Below are positions 29,059 to 36,962 of a DNA stretch of 64,000 nucleotides, piece after piece (within the stretch, counting starts at the first letter, position 1; every line of letters begins with the position of its first letter). The stretch covers positions 62,001 to 126,000 of the forward strand of contig NZ_CYRX01000026.1 in the NCBI RefSeq assembly GCF_001458315.1, in the 5' to 3' direction. The translations under genes and the position numbers were made by a program. The notes below the pieces were generated by a model. That model searched no databases, had not been told where the DNA came from, and saw only the letters and a list, made by a program, of their open reading frames with translations. Origin of the DNA: Thalassobacter stenotrophicus. GTDB lineage: Bacteria; Pseudomonadota; Alphaproteobacteria; Rhodobacterales; Rhodobacteraceae.

Positions 29059-29688
29059 ATGAGTGTTTTGGTTCGCCCAACATACAGCCCAACGGTCAGC
29101 GTGCGCGGCATTGATGTGTATGAGCATTTTCTGCTTGGCCCGTCTCAAATGGCGCTTTTGGATGACATTCGGCACATAACGCGCAGCGCGCCGTTGTTCC
29201 GGCCCAAGACACGGGCGGGCAAAGAAATGTCCGTACGAATGACGTCAGCGGGTAAATTTGGCTGGTATTCGGATCAAAAAGGCTATCGCTACGTGCGGCG
29301 CCATCCGTTGGGTTCGCCTTGGCCTGAAATTCCTGCATCCGTTATGCAAATCTGGGATGAAGTCTCGGGGTCTTCGCGTCGACCTGAGTGCTGTTTGGTG
29401 AATTTTTATGATGGTGATGCGCGGATGGGTTTGCATCAAGATCGCGATGAAGCGGACTTGAACGAGCCTGTTGTGTCGATCTCATTGGGGGATGATGCCT
29501 TGTTCCGTGTGGGGAATACGACGCGGGGCGGATCCACCGAAAGCATTTGGCTGCATTCCGGTGATGTATGTGTGATGTCTGGTGACGCACGTTTGGCGTA
29601 TCACGGCATTGATCGGGTCGCGCCACACACCTCAACACTGTTGCCGAGGGGCGGACGCATTAACCTGACCTTACGGGTCGTCACTTAG
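29059..29688 (+). CDS. alkB: AlkB-type 2-oxoglutarate/Fe(II) dioxygenase
   Basis: A 209-residue DNA (or RNA) alkylation repair enzyme. The iron-binding HxD is in GLHQDRDEAD, the distal His in the AYHGIDRV block, and the 2-oxoglutarate-binding Arg pair in RINLTLRVV at the end. The segment CCLVNFYDGDARMG is typical of the true AlkB group that removes methyl groups from 1-methyladenine and 3-methylcytosine. Stands alone, divergent from dnaK and convergent with an ABC permease (4 bp overlap). Confidence 0.93.
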   Translation: MSVLVRPTYSPTVSVRGIDVYEHFLLGPSQMALLDDIRHITRSAPLFRPKTRAGKEMSVRMTSAGKFGWYSDQKGYRYVRRHPLGSPWPEIPASVMQIWDEVSGSSRRPECCLVNFYDGDARMGLHQDRDEADLNEPVVSISLGDDALFRVGNTTRGGSTESIWLHSGDVCVMSGDARLAYHGIDRVAPHTSTLLPRGGRINLTLRVVT

Positions 29689-30506
29689 CGCGCAGCAGAC
29701 CAGCTCACGGAGACATGACGCTGTGTGAAAAAGTCGCCCATCAACCCAAGCAAAACAAAGCCTAGCGTGAAATACAGCGGGTACTGCCAATTGGTGAAGT
29801 GCGGCTCATAGTTAATAAAAGTATACCCGCGGGCCTGATCGATGGCGTGGAAAAGTGGATTCCAGCTAAACCAACTGATCATGAAGCCGGGCAGAGTGTT
29901 TGCGACAAACATCTGCCCAGATGCGATCATGTTGAGCCGGGCATAAACAGTGTTCAGGATCATCACGAAATTGGGCGCCCACGGTTTTGCCGCCAGAAGG
30001 CACATGCCAATTGCGACGCCAGACCCCCAAGCCAGCATGAACATTAGCCACGCGCTGATCGGGTCGTAGATGTCGAGCGGATTGAACAATGTGTGAATAC
30101 CGAACATCACGACCGCCATTGAGAGCATCTGTAGGTAAAGCGACGAGAGCGCGGCCGAGCAAATCGAGATGATCGTGTTCATCGGCGCATGCTTCATCAT
30201 TGGGGCGGCGGGTCCCTCTGAACTGAGGATCGCGCCCATCGCTTTGGTGTGGGTCAGGAACAGAAAGATCCCTGTCATTAGGTATAGAAGGAAATCCCCC
30301 CGGATCGCATTGCCAGTCATGCCCAAAACAGTGAACATCAAGTAGAAGGCGACCAAAAAGATGATGGTTTGCAAAATCTCAATGCCGAGGCCGATGAGTG
30401 CGTTGCCATGTGAACTGCGCACCTTTGCGACGGTTGCATGGTAAACCAACTCCAGAATTTGGAGCGCCACGGCAGGTGATGAGGTCTTGCGAGAGTGCGT
30501 GAACAT
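29685..30506 (-). CDS. ABC-2 type polysaccharide export permease (KpsM/RkpT-like)
   Basis: A 273-residue membrane protein with six hydrophobic segments. The general layout and the closing FFTQRHVSVSWSAAR region (FxxxE/HRHVS type in these families) suggest an inner-membrane permease for capsule or surface polysaccharide. The matching ATPase and periplasmic partners are not next to it, so the complex must be completed elsewhere. ATG 30506 is chosen because an AAGG motif precedes it; a longer reading to 30566 exists. It is divergent from cysQ. Confidence 0.75.
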   Translation of the reverse strand: MFTHSRKTSSPAVALQILELVYHATVAKVRSSHGNALIGLGIEILQTIIFLVAFYLMFTVLGMTGNAIRGDFLLYLMTGIFLFLTHTKAMGAILSSEGPAAPMMKHAPMNTIISICSAALSSLYLQMLSMAVVMFGIHTLFNPLDIYDPISAWLMFMLAWGSGVAIGMCLLAAKPWAPNFVMILNTVYARLNMIASGQMFVANTLPGFMISWFSWNPLFHAIDQARGYTFINYEPHFTNWQYPLYFTLGFVLLGLMGDFFTQRHVSVSWSAAR

Positions 30507-30611
30507 GGGCGCCTTGCGTCCGTTTGCGGTTTGGCTTGGGTGGTAGCCTACGCTAAACACCGTCAAGATTGAATGAACGTCCGCAGAAGCGGTTTGAAGA
30601 AAGGCTTAAAG

Positions 30612-31412
30612 ATGGATTTTGACCAAATGATGGTCGCTATGAGGAAACTCGCGCTGCAAGCTGGTGCCGTCATTATGGACGTGTACGAATCAGATACCTT
30701 TGAAGTGAAAACAAAATCTGACGAAAGCCCGGTGACCGAAGCCGATGAGAAGGCCGATGCGCTGATCTCCGCCGGTCTGCGCGCCGCGTTCCCCAATGTG
30801 CCGCTTGTGACCGAGGAACAGGATGAGACTCACTCAGAAATGGGTGACACTTTCCTGATCGTTGACCCGCTTGATGGGACGAAAGAGTTCGTGCATCGGC
30901 GGGGGGATTTTACGGTTAACATCGCATACGTGGAAAAGGGTGTTCCATTGCGCGGGGTCGTCTATGCGCCTGCGCGTGGGCGGCTGTTCTATACGGATGG
31001 CAGTGGTCAGACAGTTGAGGAAACGGGGCCATTCGATCTGGATATTCCGGGTGCCCTGACACCGCTTAGCGTCTCTAACTCGGACAATTCGGCATTGTTT
31101 GTGGTCGCGTCGAAGTCGCACCGGGATCAGGCGCTTGAGGATTACATCGCGAAGTACGAAGTCGCTGACAGCAAGAGTGCGGGATCATCGCTCAAGTTCT
31201 GCCTGATCGCGAGCGGTGAGGCCGATATCTATCCGCGTCTTGGCCGCACGATGGAGTGGGACACCGCCGCAGGTCATGCCGTTCTTGCCGGGGCTGGAGG
31301 CAAGGTTGTGCGTTTCGATGATCACACGCCACTTCGGTACGGTAAGGCTGCGTTTGAGAATCCGCACTTCATTGCGTACGCACCGACCGTCAAGCTGAAA
31401 CCCGCCTCATAA
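30612..31412 (+). CDS. cysQ: 3'(2'),5'-bisphosphate nucleotidase CysQ
   Basis: A 266-residue magnesium-dependent phosphatase of the inositol monophosphatase superfamily that turns PAP into AMP, clearing the by-product of sulfate activation and sulfation. Metal-binding motifs are visible: TEEQDE near residue 66, IVDPLDGTKEF near residue 83, and the C-terminal EWDTAAGHAVL. ATG 30612 follows GAAAGG; a longer reading from 30573 is unlikely. It is followed by galU. Confidence 0.92.
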   Translation: MDFDQMMVAMRKLALQAGAVIMDVYESDTFEVKTKSDESPVTEADEKADALISAGLRAAFPNVPLVTEEQDETHSEMGDTFLIVDPLDGTKEFVHRRGDFTVNIAYVEKGVPLRGVVYAPARGRLFYTDGSGQTVEETGPFDLDIPGALTPLSVSNSDNSALFVVASKSHRDQALEDYIAKYEVADSKSAGSSLKFCLIASGEADIYPRLGRTMEWDTAAGHAVLAGAGGKVVRFDDHTPLRYGKAAFENPHFIAYAPTVKLKPAS

Positions 31413-31530
31413 TCGTGTCATTCAAAGCGAACTCTTTCTATTGTCGCTACGTTGTCATAGTTTCGCCCTATGGCCTTATTAGCCAATAGAAAATTTATGC
31501 TGTGTTTTAGCTTTGTAATTAGGTGTCATA

Positions 31531-32424
31531 ATGAAACGGAAAGTCACTAAGGCCATTTTCCCCGTTGCGGGTTTGGGGACGCGTTTTTTGCCGGCGACAA
31601 AGTCAGTCCCTAAGGAAATTATGACCTTGGTGGATAGACCGCTCATCCAATACGCGATTGATGAAGCTCGCGCGGCTGGGATCAAAGAATTCATCTTTGT
31701 GACGTCTCGCGGCAAGGGTGCGCTTGAGGATTATTTTGACCACTCACCGGAGCTGGAAGCGAACCTGCGTAAAAAGGGCAAGGATGCGCTTCTGAAAGAG
31801 CTGAAAAAGACCAACATGGATAGTGGGGCTATTGCCTACATTCGTCAGCACAAAGCGCTGGGCCTTGGGCACGCAGTCTGGTGCGCACGGCGGCTTGTTG
31901 GAGATGAACCTTTTGCGGTGATCCTGCCGGACGATGTTATTGCAGCTGAAAAACCCTGTTTGCAACAAATGGTTGAGGCTTACGCAGAGACCGGGGGCAA
32001 CATGGTTGCCGCCATGGAGGTTCCGGCGGCAAAGACGTCTTCCTATGGTGTTTTGGATGTTAAAGAAGACATGGGCACCCACGTTTCGGTAAACGGAATG
32101 GTGGAAAAGCCTCCCGCTGGGACAGCGCCTTCCAACCTTGCGGTCATAGGGCGCTACATCCTGAGCCCAAAGATCATGAAGAACCTAAATCAGATGAAAT
32201 CCGGCGCTGGGGGTGAGATTCAGCTCACCGACGCGATCGCTCAAGAGATTAAGGGCGAGCAGAACGTTTTCGGTTACCGGTTTACGGGTCAACGGTACGA
32301 TTGTGGTTCAAAAGCCGGGTTTTTGCAGGCGACCGTAGCGTTCGGCCTTGCGCGTGAAGATCTACAGGACGAACTGGCCGAGTTCCTCCAGGCATCACTA
32401 TCCATGCGCCGGGCTGCTCAGTAG
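31531..32424 (+). CDS. galU: UTP–glucose-1-phosphate uridylyltransferase
   Basis: A 297-residue enzyme that makes UDP-glucose for polysaccharide and LPS synthesis. The nucleotide-binding motif AGLGTRFLPATKSVPKEI is at residues 12–29, with LPDDVI and the VEKPPAGTAPSNLAVIGRY block following. Length is normal. With the upstream polysaccharide permease and cysQ it suggests a surface-glycan context, although each has its own likely promoter. Confidence 0.95.
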   Translation: MKRKVTKAIFPVAGLGTRFLPATKSVPKEIMTLVDRPLIQYAIDEARAAGIKEFIFVTSRGKGALEDYFDHSPELEANLRKKGKDALLKELKKTNMDSGAIAYIRQHKALGLGHAVWCARRLVGDEPFAVILPDDVIAAEKPCLQQMVEAYAETGGNMVAAMEVPAAKTSSYGVLDVKEDMGTHVSVNGMVEKPPAGTAPSNLAVIGRYILSPKIMKNLNQMKSGAGGEIQLTDAIAQEIKGEQNVFGYRFTGQRYDCGSKAGFLQATVAFGLAREDLQDELAEFLQASLSMRRAAQ

Positions 32425-32443
32425 TCCTTGATGGCGTTAATTT

Positions 32444-32457
32444 AGCCTTAGTAGGCT
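32444..32457. terminator. hairpin between galU and ptsN
   Basis: AGCCT-TAGT-AGGCT, a perfect 5-bp stem with a 4-base loop, lies in the 43-bp gap between the convergent galU and ptsN stop codons. It could serve both transcripts; no T run is present. Confidence 0.4.
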
Positions 32458-32467
32458 GAAGCCTAGA

Positions 32468-32932
32468 TTAAGCTGCCTGGCTCGCTTCGGGTTCTGTCAG
32501 CAGAGTGTACAGGACACTTGGATCACCGTTCGAGCGGAGCTTCGCACACAGCGACGGGTTTCGCAGAGAGCGAGACACGAGCGCCAGAGCCTTGAGATGC
32601 TCAACACCTGATGCTTCGGGTGCGAACAGGCCGAAAACGATATCCACTGGTTTGCGGTCAACAGCGTCGAAGTCGATAGGCTGTTCAAGGCGCAAAAACA
32701 CCCCAACAACGCGATCAAGCGCAGGTAAACGCGCGTGCGGCAGCGCAACGCCACCGCCCACACCCGTCGGGCCGAGCGACTCCCGCTCGATCAAGTGGGA
32801 GAGAGCCGCATCCGCGCACACGCCATGGGCCGCTTTCGCGGCTTCGGCGAGCGTTTGTAACAAACGTTTTTTACTGCTGACTTTCCCAACCGCCTGAACG
32901 GCGTTGGGCGACAGGATATCTGCCAGTTGCAT
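32468..32932 (-). CDS. ptsN: PTS IIA-like nitrogen regulatory protein PtsN (EIIA-Ntr)
   Basis: A 154-residue phosphotransfer protein. The phosphorylated His is in the VALPHARLP motif near residue 66, and the protein has the MQLADILSP start and LLQTLAEAAK block of the family. It links PEP-dependent phosphorylation to nitrogen, potassium or stress regulation. It is 38 bp downstream of hpf on the same strand, the usual lptB–(rpoN)–hpf–ptsN neighbourhood of alphaproteobacteria. Confidence 0.93.
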   Translation of the reverse strand: MQLADILSPNAVQAVGKVSSKKRLLQTLAEAAKAAHGVCADAALSHLIERESLGPTGVGGGVALPHARLPALDRVVGVFLRLEQPIDFDAVDRKPVDIVFGLFAPEASGVEHLKALALVSRSLRNPSLCAKLRSNGDPSVLYTLLTEPEASQAA

Positions 32933-32970
32933 TGGACGTTCTCTCCCACCCGAGGCGAACCTCGAAGTTG

Positions 32971-33546
32971 TTAGCTCTCGGACTTAGGATCAACCCAGCC
33001 CACATTGCCGTCTTCACGGCGGTACACGACATTAATTGAGCCGTGCTTTTCATTGTGGAACACTAGAACAGGTGCCCCCGCAAGTTCCATTTGCATCACG
33101 GCCTCACCGACCGACAACGAAGGGATCTTGGTTTCCATCTCTGCAACGATCAGAGGCGTCAGCGTTTCAGGCTCATCCTCATCGTTGGCCTCTTGGCTAG
33201 CGAGGATATACGACGCGGCACCCGAGAGTTCAACCGGCTGGGCCCGTTCGCGGTGATGGTCCTTGAGGCGGCGCTTATAGCGGCGCAACTGCTTCTCCAT
33301 TTTTTCGCCACAGCTATCAAATGCGGCATAGATTTCAGTTGCATGCGCCTTTGCCTGTGCGGTCAACCCGGTGGAGAGATGTACGGTCGATTCACAGACG
33401 TATTCATGCGCATTTCGGGAAAAGACAACGAGAGCATCGGTAGGTCGTTCCGCATATTTTTGGACGATTCCTCCCAGCTCCTGCTCCACGTGCGTTTGAA
33501 GCGCACTGCCGATGTCGATTTGTTTTCCGCTGATTTGATAACGCAT
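32971..33546 (-). CDS. hpf: ribosome hibernation-promoting factor (long form)
   Basis: A 191-residue long-type HPF. The N-terminal domain (MRYQISGKQIDIG to about residue 100) binds the small subunit; the C-terminal domain (EMETKIPSLSVGEAVMQMELAGAPVLVFHNEKH in overview) drives dimerisation into 100S ribosomes. ATG 33546 is preferred: GGGAGG lies just upstream. rpoN, which often precedes hpf in proteobacteria, is missing from the gap to lptB. Confidence 0.93.
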   Translation of the reverse strand: MRYQISGKQIDIGSALQTHVEQELGGIVQKYAERPTDALVVFSRNAHEYVCESTVHLSTGLTAQAKAHATEIYAAFDSCGEKMEKQLRRYKRRLKDHHRERAQPVELSGAASYILASQEANDEDEPETLTPLIVAEMETKIPSLSVGEAVMQMELAGAPVLVFHNEKHGSINVVYRREDGNVGWVDPKSES

Positions 33547-33769
33547 GAAACCTCCCAGAAAGTCACGCAAAGGACGCGTATGCTAACGCGTCAAACCTTG
33601 CAATTTGGTTAAAATATGAAGCACCGGGCGCATTACCTGCGCGGCGGTCTGTTGAGAGCAATCCAGCGGTTCACGCATGGAAATGCGAAGGGCACAACAG
33701 GGCTTCATACCATTGATTGGACGCTTCAAGATGCTCGATGTCAATTGAAACCTGATGGTTTGATTAAAT

Positions 33770-33785
33770 GTCTGCTGGGGCAGAC
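33770..33785 (-). terminator. hairpin after lptB
   Basis: GTCTGC-TGGG-GCAGAC, a perfect 6-bp stem and 4-base loop 4 bases after the lptB stop on the minus strand, followed by an AT-rich stretch. The rest of the gap up to hpf (33547–33769) holds no believable gene. Confidence 0.5.
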
Positions 33786-33789
33786 TAGA

Positions 33790-34548
33790 TTACGCGTTAA
33801 AGCTATCGCCTAGGTAAACGCGCTGAACGTTTTGGTCTTGAATGACTTCAGATGCGCTGCCGCTCATGATGACTTTGCCGTCATGCAAAATATAGGCGCG
33901 GTCCACAATTTTGAGTGTTTCGCGAACGTTGTGATCGGTGATCAATACCCCAATGCCACGTGTCTTGAGCTGCGCGACTAGGGCGCGAATATCACCAACT
34001 GCAATGGGATCGACCCCGGCAAACGGTTCGTCCAGCAGCAGGTATTTTGGCGACGCCGCAAGGCAGCGAGCGATCTCTACGCGGCGACGTTCCCCCCCCG
34101 AGAGCGCCATGGCAGATGCCCGGCGCAGAGGTTCGATATGGAACTCGGCCAACAATTCTTCGAGCCGGTCACGACGACGTTTCTTGTTGGGCTCAGCCAC
34201 TTCAAGAATGGCCATTATGTTATCTTCGACAGAGAGGCCGCGAAAAATGGACATTTCTTGTGGCAGGTACCCCACACCGGCGCGGGCACGACGGTACATG
34301 GGCAGCACCGTAACATCAGCCCCATCGAGTGTGACGCGCCCGGCGTCGGGGGTCACAAGCCCGGCAATACAGTAAAAGCACGTGGTCTTGCCGGACCCGT
34401 TGGGCCCCAAAAGAGCAACAACTTCACCCCGCGCTAGTTCCATCGAAACGTCGCGGATGACAGGCCGTTTGCGGTAGCTTTTGCGCAGATTTTCAATCTT
34501 GAGCCCACCTGTCCCGGGGGCCGCAGTCAGGGTTGGTTTTGTCGTCAT
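33790..34548 (-). CDS. lptB: LPS export ABC transporter ATP-binding protein LptB
   Basis: A 252-residue ATPase powering LPS transport to the outer membrane. Walker [10 protein letters not shown], the Q-loop region [11 protein letters not shown] characteristic of LptB, signature [14 protein letters not shown] and Walker [14 protein letters not shown] are all present. It overlaps lptA by 4 bp and closes the rnd–lptC–lptA–lptB series. Confidence 0.96.
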   Translation of the reverse strand: MTTKPTLTAAPGTGGLKIENLRKSYRKRPVIRDVSMELARGEVVALLGPNGSGKTTCFYCIAGLVTPDAGRVTLDGADVTVLPMYRRARAGVGYLPQEMSIFRGLSVEDNIMAILEVAEPNKKRRRDRLEELLAEFHIEPLRRASAMALSGGERRRVEIARCLAASPKYLLLDEPFAGVDPIAVGDIRALVAQLKTRGIGVLITDHNVRETLKIVDRAYILHDGKVIMSGSASEVIQDQNVQRVYLGDSFNA

Positions 34549-35036
34549 TCCGAAACCTGAAGAACCGTTCGAACACGGCCCGAAACAGTGCCAGCGCCAG
34601 AGGCGAGGTTCACCACAAGGCGCTCACCAGCCAGCGCGTTATCGCCTTGGGTCAGTAGAACCTTGCCGGTCATCACAATCTCACCTGATCCGATGGTGTA
34701 AACAGCGGTTTGCCCTTCGGCCGCATCAGGTCCTGCCACGATCAATACGTCGCCCGCGGCTGACAGGCTTTGGATCGTCCGGCGGCCGTCTTGGTCTGCG
34801 TAGTCCACGATGACTTCGTTCGCCGTAAGCCGCAGCGTATCCTGCGCAACAAGAACATTGCCCAACAGCGTGGCACGGCCGGTGGCTTGGTCGATCGAAA
34901 GGCTATCTGCCGCGATCTCAACCTGTGCATCCGTATCGTGACCACCACCGCCAAAGCCCACAGATGTGCCCTGCGCCAAAGCGATAACGGGCATCAAAAG
35001 CGCAAAGGCAAGCGTCGAGAGAGCGGTGATCTTCAT
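34545..35036 (-). CDS. lptA: LPS periplasmic transport protein LptA
   Basis: A 163-residue OstA/LptA-fold protein that bridges inner and outer membranes. A signal peptide is visible ([23 protein letters not shown]). The beta-jellyroll repeats include [20 protein letters not shown] and [29 protein letters not shown] 35036 has a GGAA motif upstream. It lies between lptC and lptB as expected. Confidence 0.92.
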   Translation of the reverse strand: MKITALSTLAFALLMPVIALAQGTSVGFGGGGHDTDAQVEIAADSLSIDQATGRATLLGNVLVAQDTLRLTANEVIVDYADQDGRRTIQSLSAAGDVLIVAGPDAAEGQTAVYTIGSGEIVMTGKVLLTQGDNALAGERLVVNLASGAGTVSGRVRTVLQVSE

Positions 35037-35051
35037 GTACAATTTCCAAAC

Positions 35052-35654
35052 CTATTCCGGTGCATATAGCAGGGTCACACCCCCCTCGAAAAGCAGAAGC
35101 TGATCACCTGTGGCGATGTCCCGCGTTAGACGCATGCTCTGAGCGGTCAATTCACCGAAAGGCCCGCGCCCTGTCAGTGGCGTCGGCACATAGAGCGACA
35201 GGCCTGCCACATCCGCCATCAGTTGATCCGTTTGTAGTGATAATCCGTGGGAGCTACGGATCCCGACCTCTTGTGCCAGTTGCAGTGTTTGAGCGCCTGT
35301 ATCCATCTGGCCACGCTGGGCTTGGACGAACAGGGTGTTGCCCCCCTCCAGCCCGTCAATCGCAACAGACAAGCGATCCGCGCTAAGGATGCGAGGGTCA
35401 GTGGGGTCAGGCCGCGCTAAGTCGGCGGCAATAGAAAAGGACGCACCGTCGGATGACACGCCCGCAAAGCGCGGCGCGGTCAGTCGCTGTTCTCGCGCCA
35501 GCAGTTGCACATCGGCCTCCGCATAGGGAATAGCCGCGTCCGGGTTGGGCGTTTGGGTTAGCAAAAACAGGCTCGACAGCAATGCCAACGCCAACAAAGG
35601 CAGGACCACGCGCGCGGCGCGGACGACCTTGGTGTGGCGCGTCAGGGTGGACAT
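35052..35654 (-). CDS. lptC: LPS export protein LptC
   Basis: A 200-residue bitopic protein. One transmembrane helix near residues 15–35 (VVLPLLALALLSSLFLL) is followed by a periplasmic beta-jellyroll domain with repeats such as DGLEGGNTLFVQAQRGQMD. It passes LPS from LptBFG to LptA. Sequence conservation of LptC is low, and the call rests on topology and position. ATG 35654 is chosen over an upstream TTG. It begins 22 bp after the RNase D gene. Confidence 0.88.
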   Translation of the reverse strand: MSTLTRHTKVVRAARVVLPLLALALLSSLFLLTQTPNPDAAIPYAEADVQLLAREQRLTAPRFAGVSSDGASFSIAADLARPDPTDPRILSADRLSVAIDGLEGGNTLFVQAQRGQMDTGAQTLQLAQEVGIRSSHGLSLQTDQLMADVAGLSLYVPTPLTGRGPFGELTAQSMRLTRDIATGDQLLLFEGGVTLLYAPE

Positions 35655-35676
35655 GTTGCTGGCCTTGTTGCCGGGA

Positions 35677-36291
35677 TCAGGAGTGCGCAAAAATATCGGT
35701 GTCAGGATAGCCGATCAGGTCAAGTTTCGCCCGAGTGGGCAAAAAGTCAAAGCACTGTTGCGCGAGGTCCATGCGATCTTCGCGGATCATCATCGCATTC
35801 AGTGCGTCGCGCAGGCGGTGCAGATACAGTACGTCGGACGCAGCATAGGCCATCTGTGCTTCGGTCAATTGGGCAGCACCCCAGTCACTGCTTTGCTGCA
35901 TCTTTGAGATGTCGACCTGCAACAATTCCGTCAGCAAAGCCTTTAGACCGTGGCGATCCGTATACGTTCGCACCAAGCGGCTGGCGATTTTCGTGCAATA
36001 AACAGGTGCCGTGAGCGCGCCAAACGCATGATACATCGCGGCAATGTCAAAGCGTCCGAAATGGAATAGCTTGGTCACATTGGGATCGGTTAGCATGCGG
36101 CACAGGTTGGGTGCTTCTGTCTGGCCTTTGGCGATTTGCACCAGATGGGCCGTGCCATCCCCGCTCGAAAGCTGCACAACACACAGCCGATCCCGATGGG
36201 GATTGAGCCCCATAGTTTCACAGTCAATCGCCACCTCAGGGCCAAGGTCCAGATCATCGGGAAGGTCGCGTTGGTGCAGGGTAATCGTCAT
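35677..36291 (-). CDS. ribonuclease D-type 3'-5' exonuclease (short)
   Basis: A 204-residue DEDDy-type exonuclease. The catalytic residues are in VAIDCETMGL (DxE), HFGRFDIAAMY (Asp) and AYAASDVLYLHRL (Tyr and Asp). It lacks the C-terminal HRDC domains of E. coli RNase D, so is the short form common in alphaproteobacteria. Three ATGs are stacked at 36297, 36294 and 36291; the last has the best spacing from GGAG. It is followed by lptC–lptA–lptB. Confidence 0.9.
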   Translation of the reverse strand: MTITLHQRDLPDDLDLGPEVAIDCETMGLNPHRDRLCVVQLSSGDGTAHLVQIAKGQTEAPNLCRMLTDPNVTKLFHFGRFDIAAMYHAFGALTAPVYCTKIASRLVRTYTDRHGLKALLTELLQVDISKMQQSSDWGAAQLTEAQMAYAASDVLYLHRLRDALNAMMIREDRMDLAQQCFDFLPTRAKLDLIGYPDTDIFAHS

Positions 36292-36962
36292 CATCATCTC
36301 CAAGAATGCGTGACGCTTATACGACAACCATCTGCGGATGACACCTATGTGTTTTGGGTGTCGGGTGGGTGCTTGTGAGCATTTGGCGGCTTGGTTTTTG
36401 GAGTTTTATGCGTCGTTGCGGTCGAAGAGCGCACTTCAATAACCGCCGGATTCACACGTGGCTGTACAAGGTCATCAATTACTTTTTTTTCAAACTTCTG
36501 GAGAAACCAATGAAAATTTGGTTTTTTTGAAATGAAGTGTCAGTTTAGTCACGTGGTAACCAGCATAGGCGATGCGGCTGCAAGCAATACTCCTATATAC
36601 TCCGCACCTAGGAAGTCGAAGTAAGTAGAAACTAAAGGCTATTGAGAAGCACCGTGTGCCAGCCATGATTTCTATGACACATGCGGTTTCACAAGTTAGT
36701 GCAGTTTGTCATGACGGCTTCCATCGGCGAGCGAGAGCGTTGTCCGAACTTTATGACATGTCATGGCCGTTAACCGTTCTTGATCATTTCTTGTCAGTCG
36801 ATTGACAGAACTGCCAAAATATTGTCTCTCTGGGCCGATGTTGGCTGGTTACAGCCGCGCTTAATCGCAAAATTTTTCTCACATTTTCGCAAACTCAAAA
36901 CGCACCCTGTCCAAGGGGGCGTTCGCTTTGCGTCGTGAGAGCCGGCTTGGGAAGCATGCTTG
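36292..36962. other. gene-free region with palindromes upstream of the giant autotransporter
   Basis: About 670 bp without a convincing gene between the RNase D gene and the autotransporter gene. It has a perfect palindrome ATGACATGTCAT (36753–36764), an 8-bp palindrome GTCATGAC (36708–36715), an ATGACAC at 36674 and an inverted repeat TGTCA-N6-TGACA (36792–36807). The shared TGACA/TGTCA element suggests a regulator-binding array; this is inferred. No RNA gene is recognisable. Confidence 0.45.

Noticed and set aside
33616-33813. 65-codon open frame between hpf and lptB
   Set aside because: Overlaps the lptB end and hairpin; no ribosome-binding site or family features.
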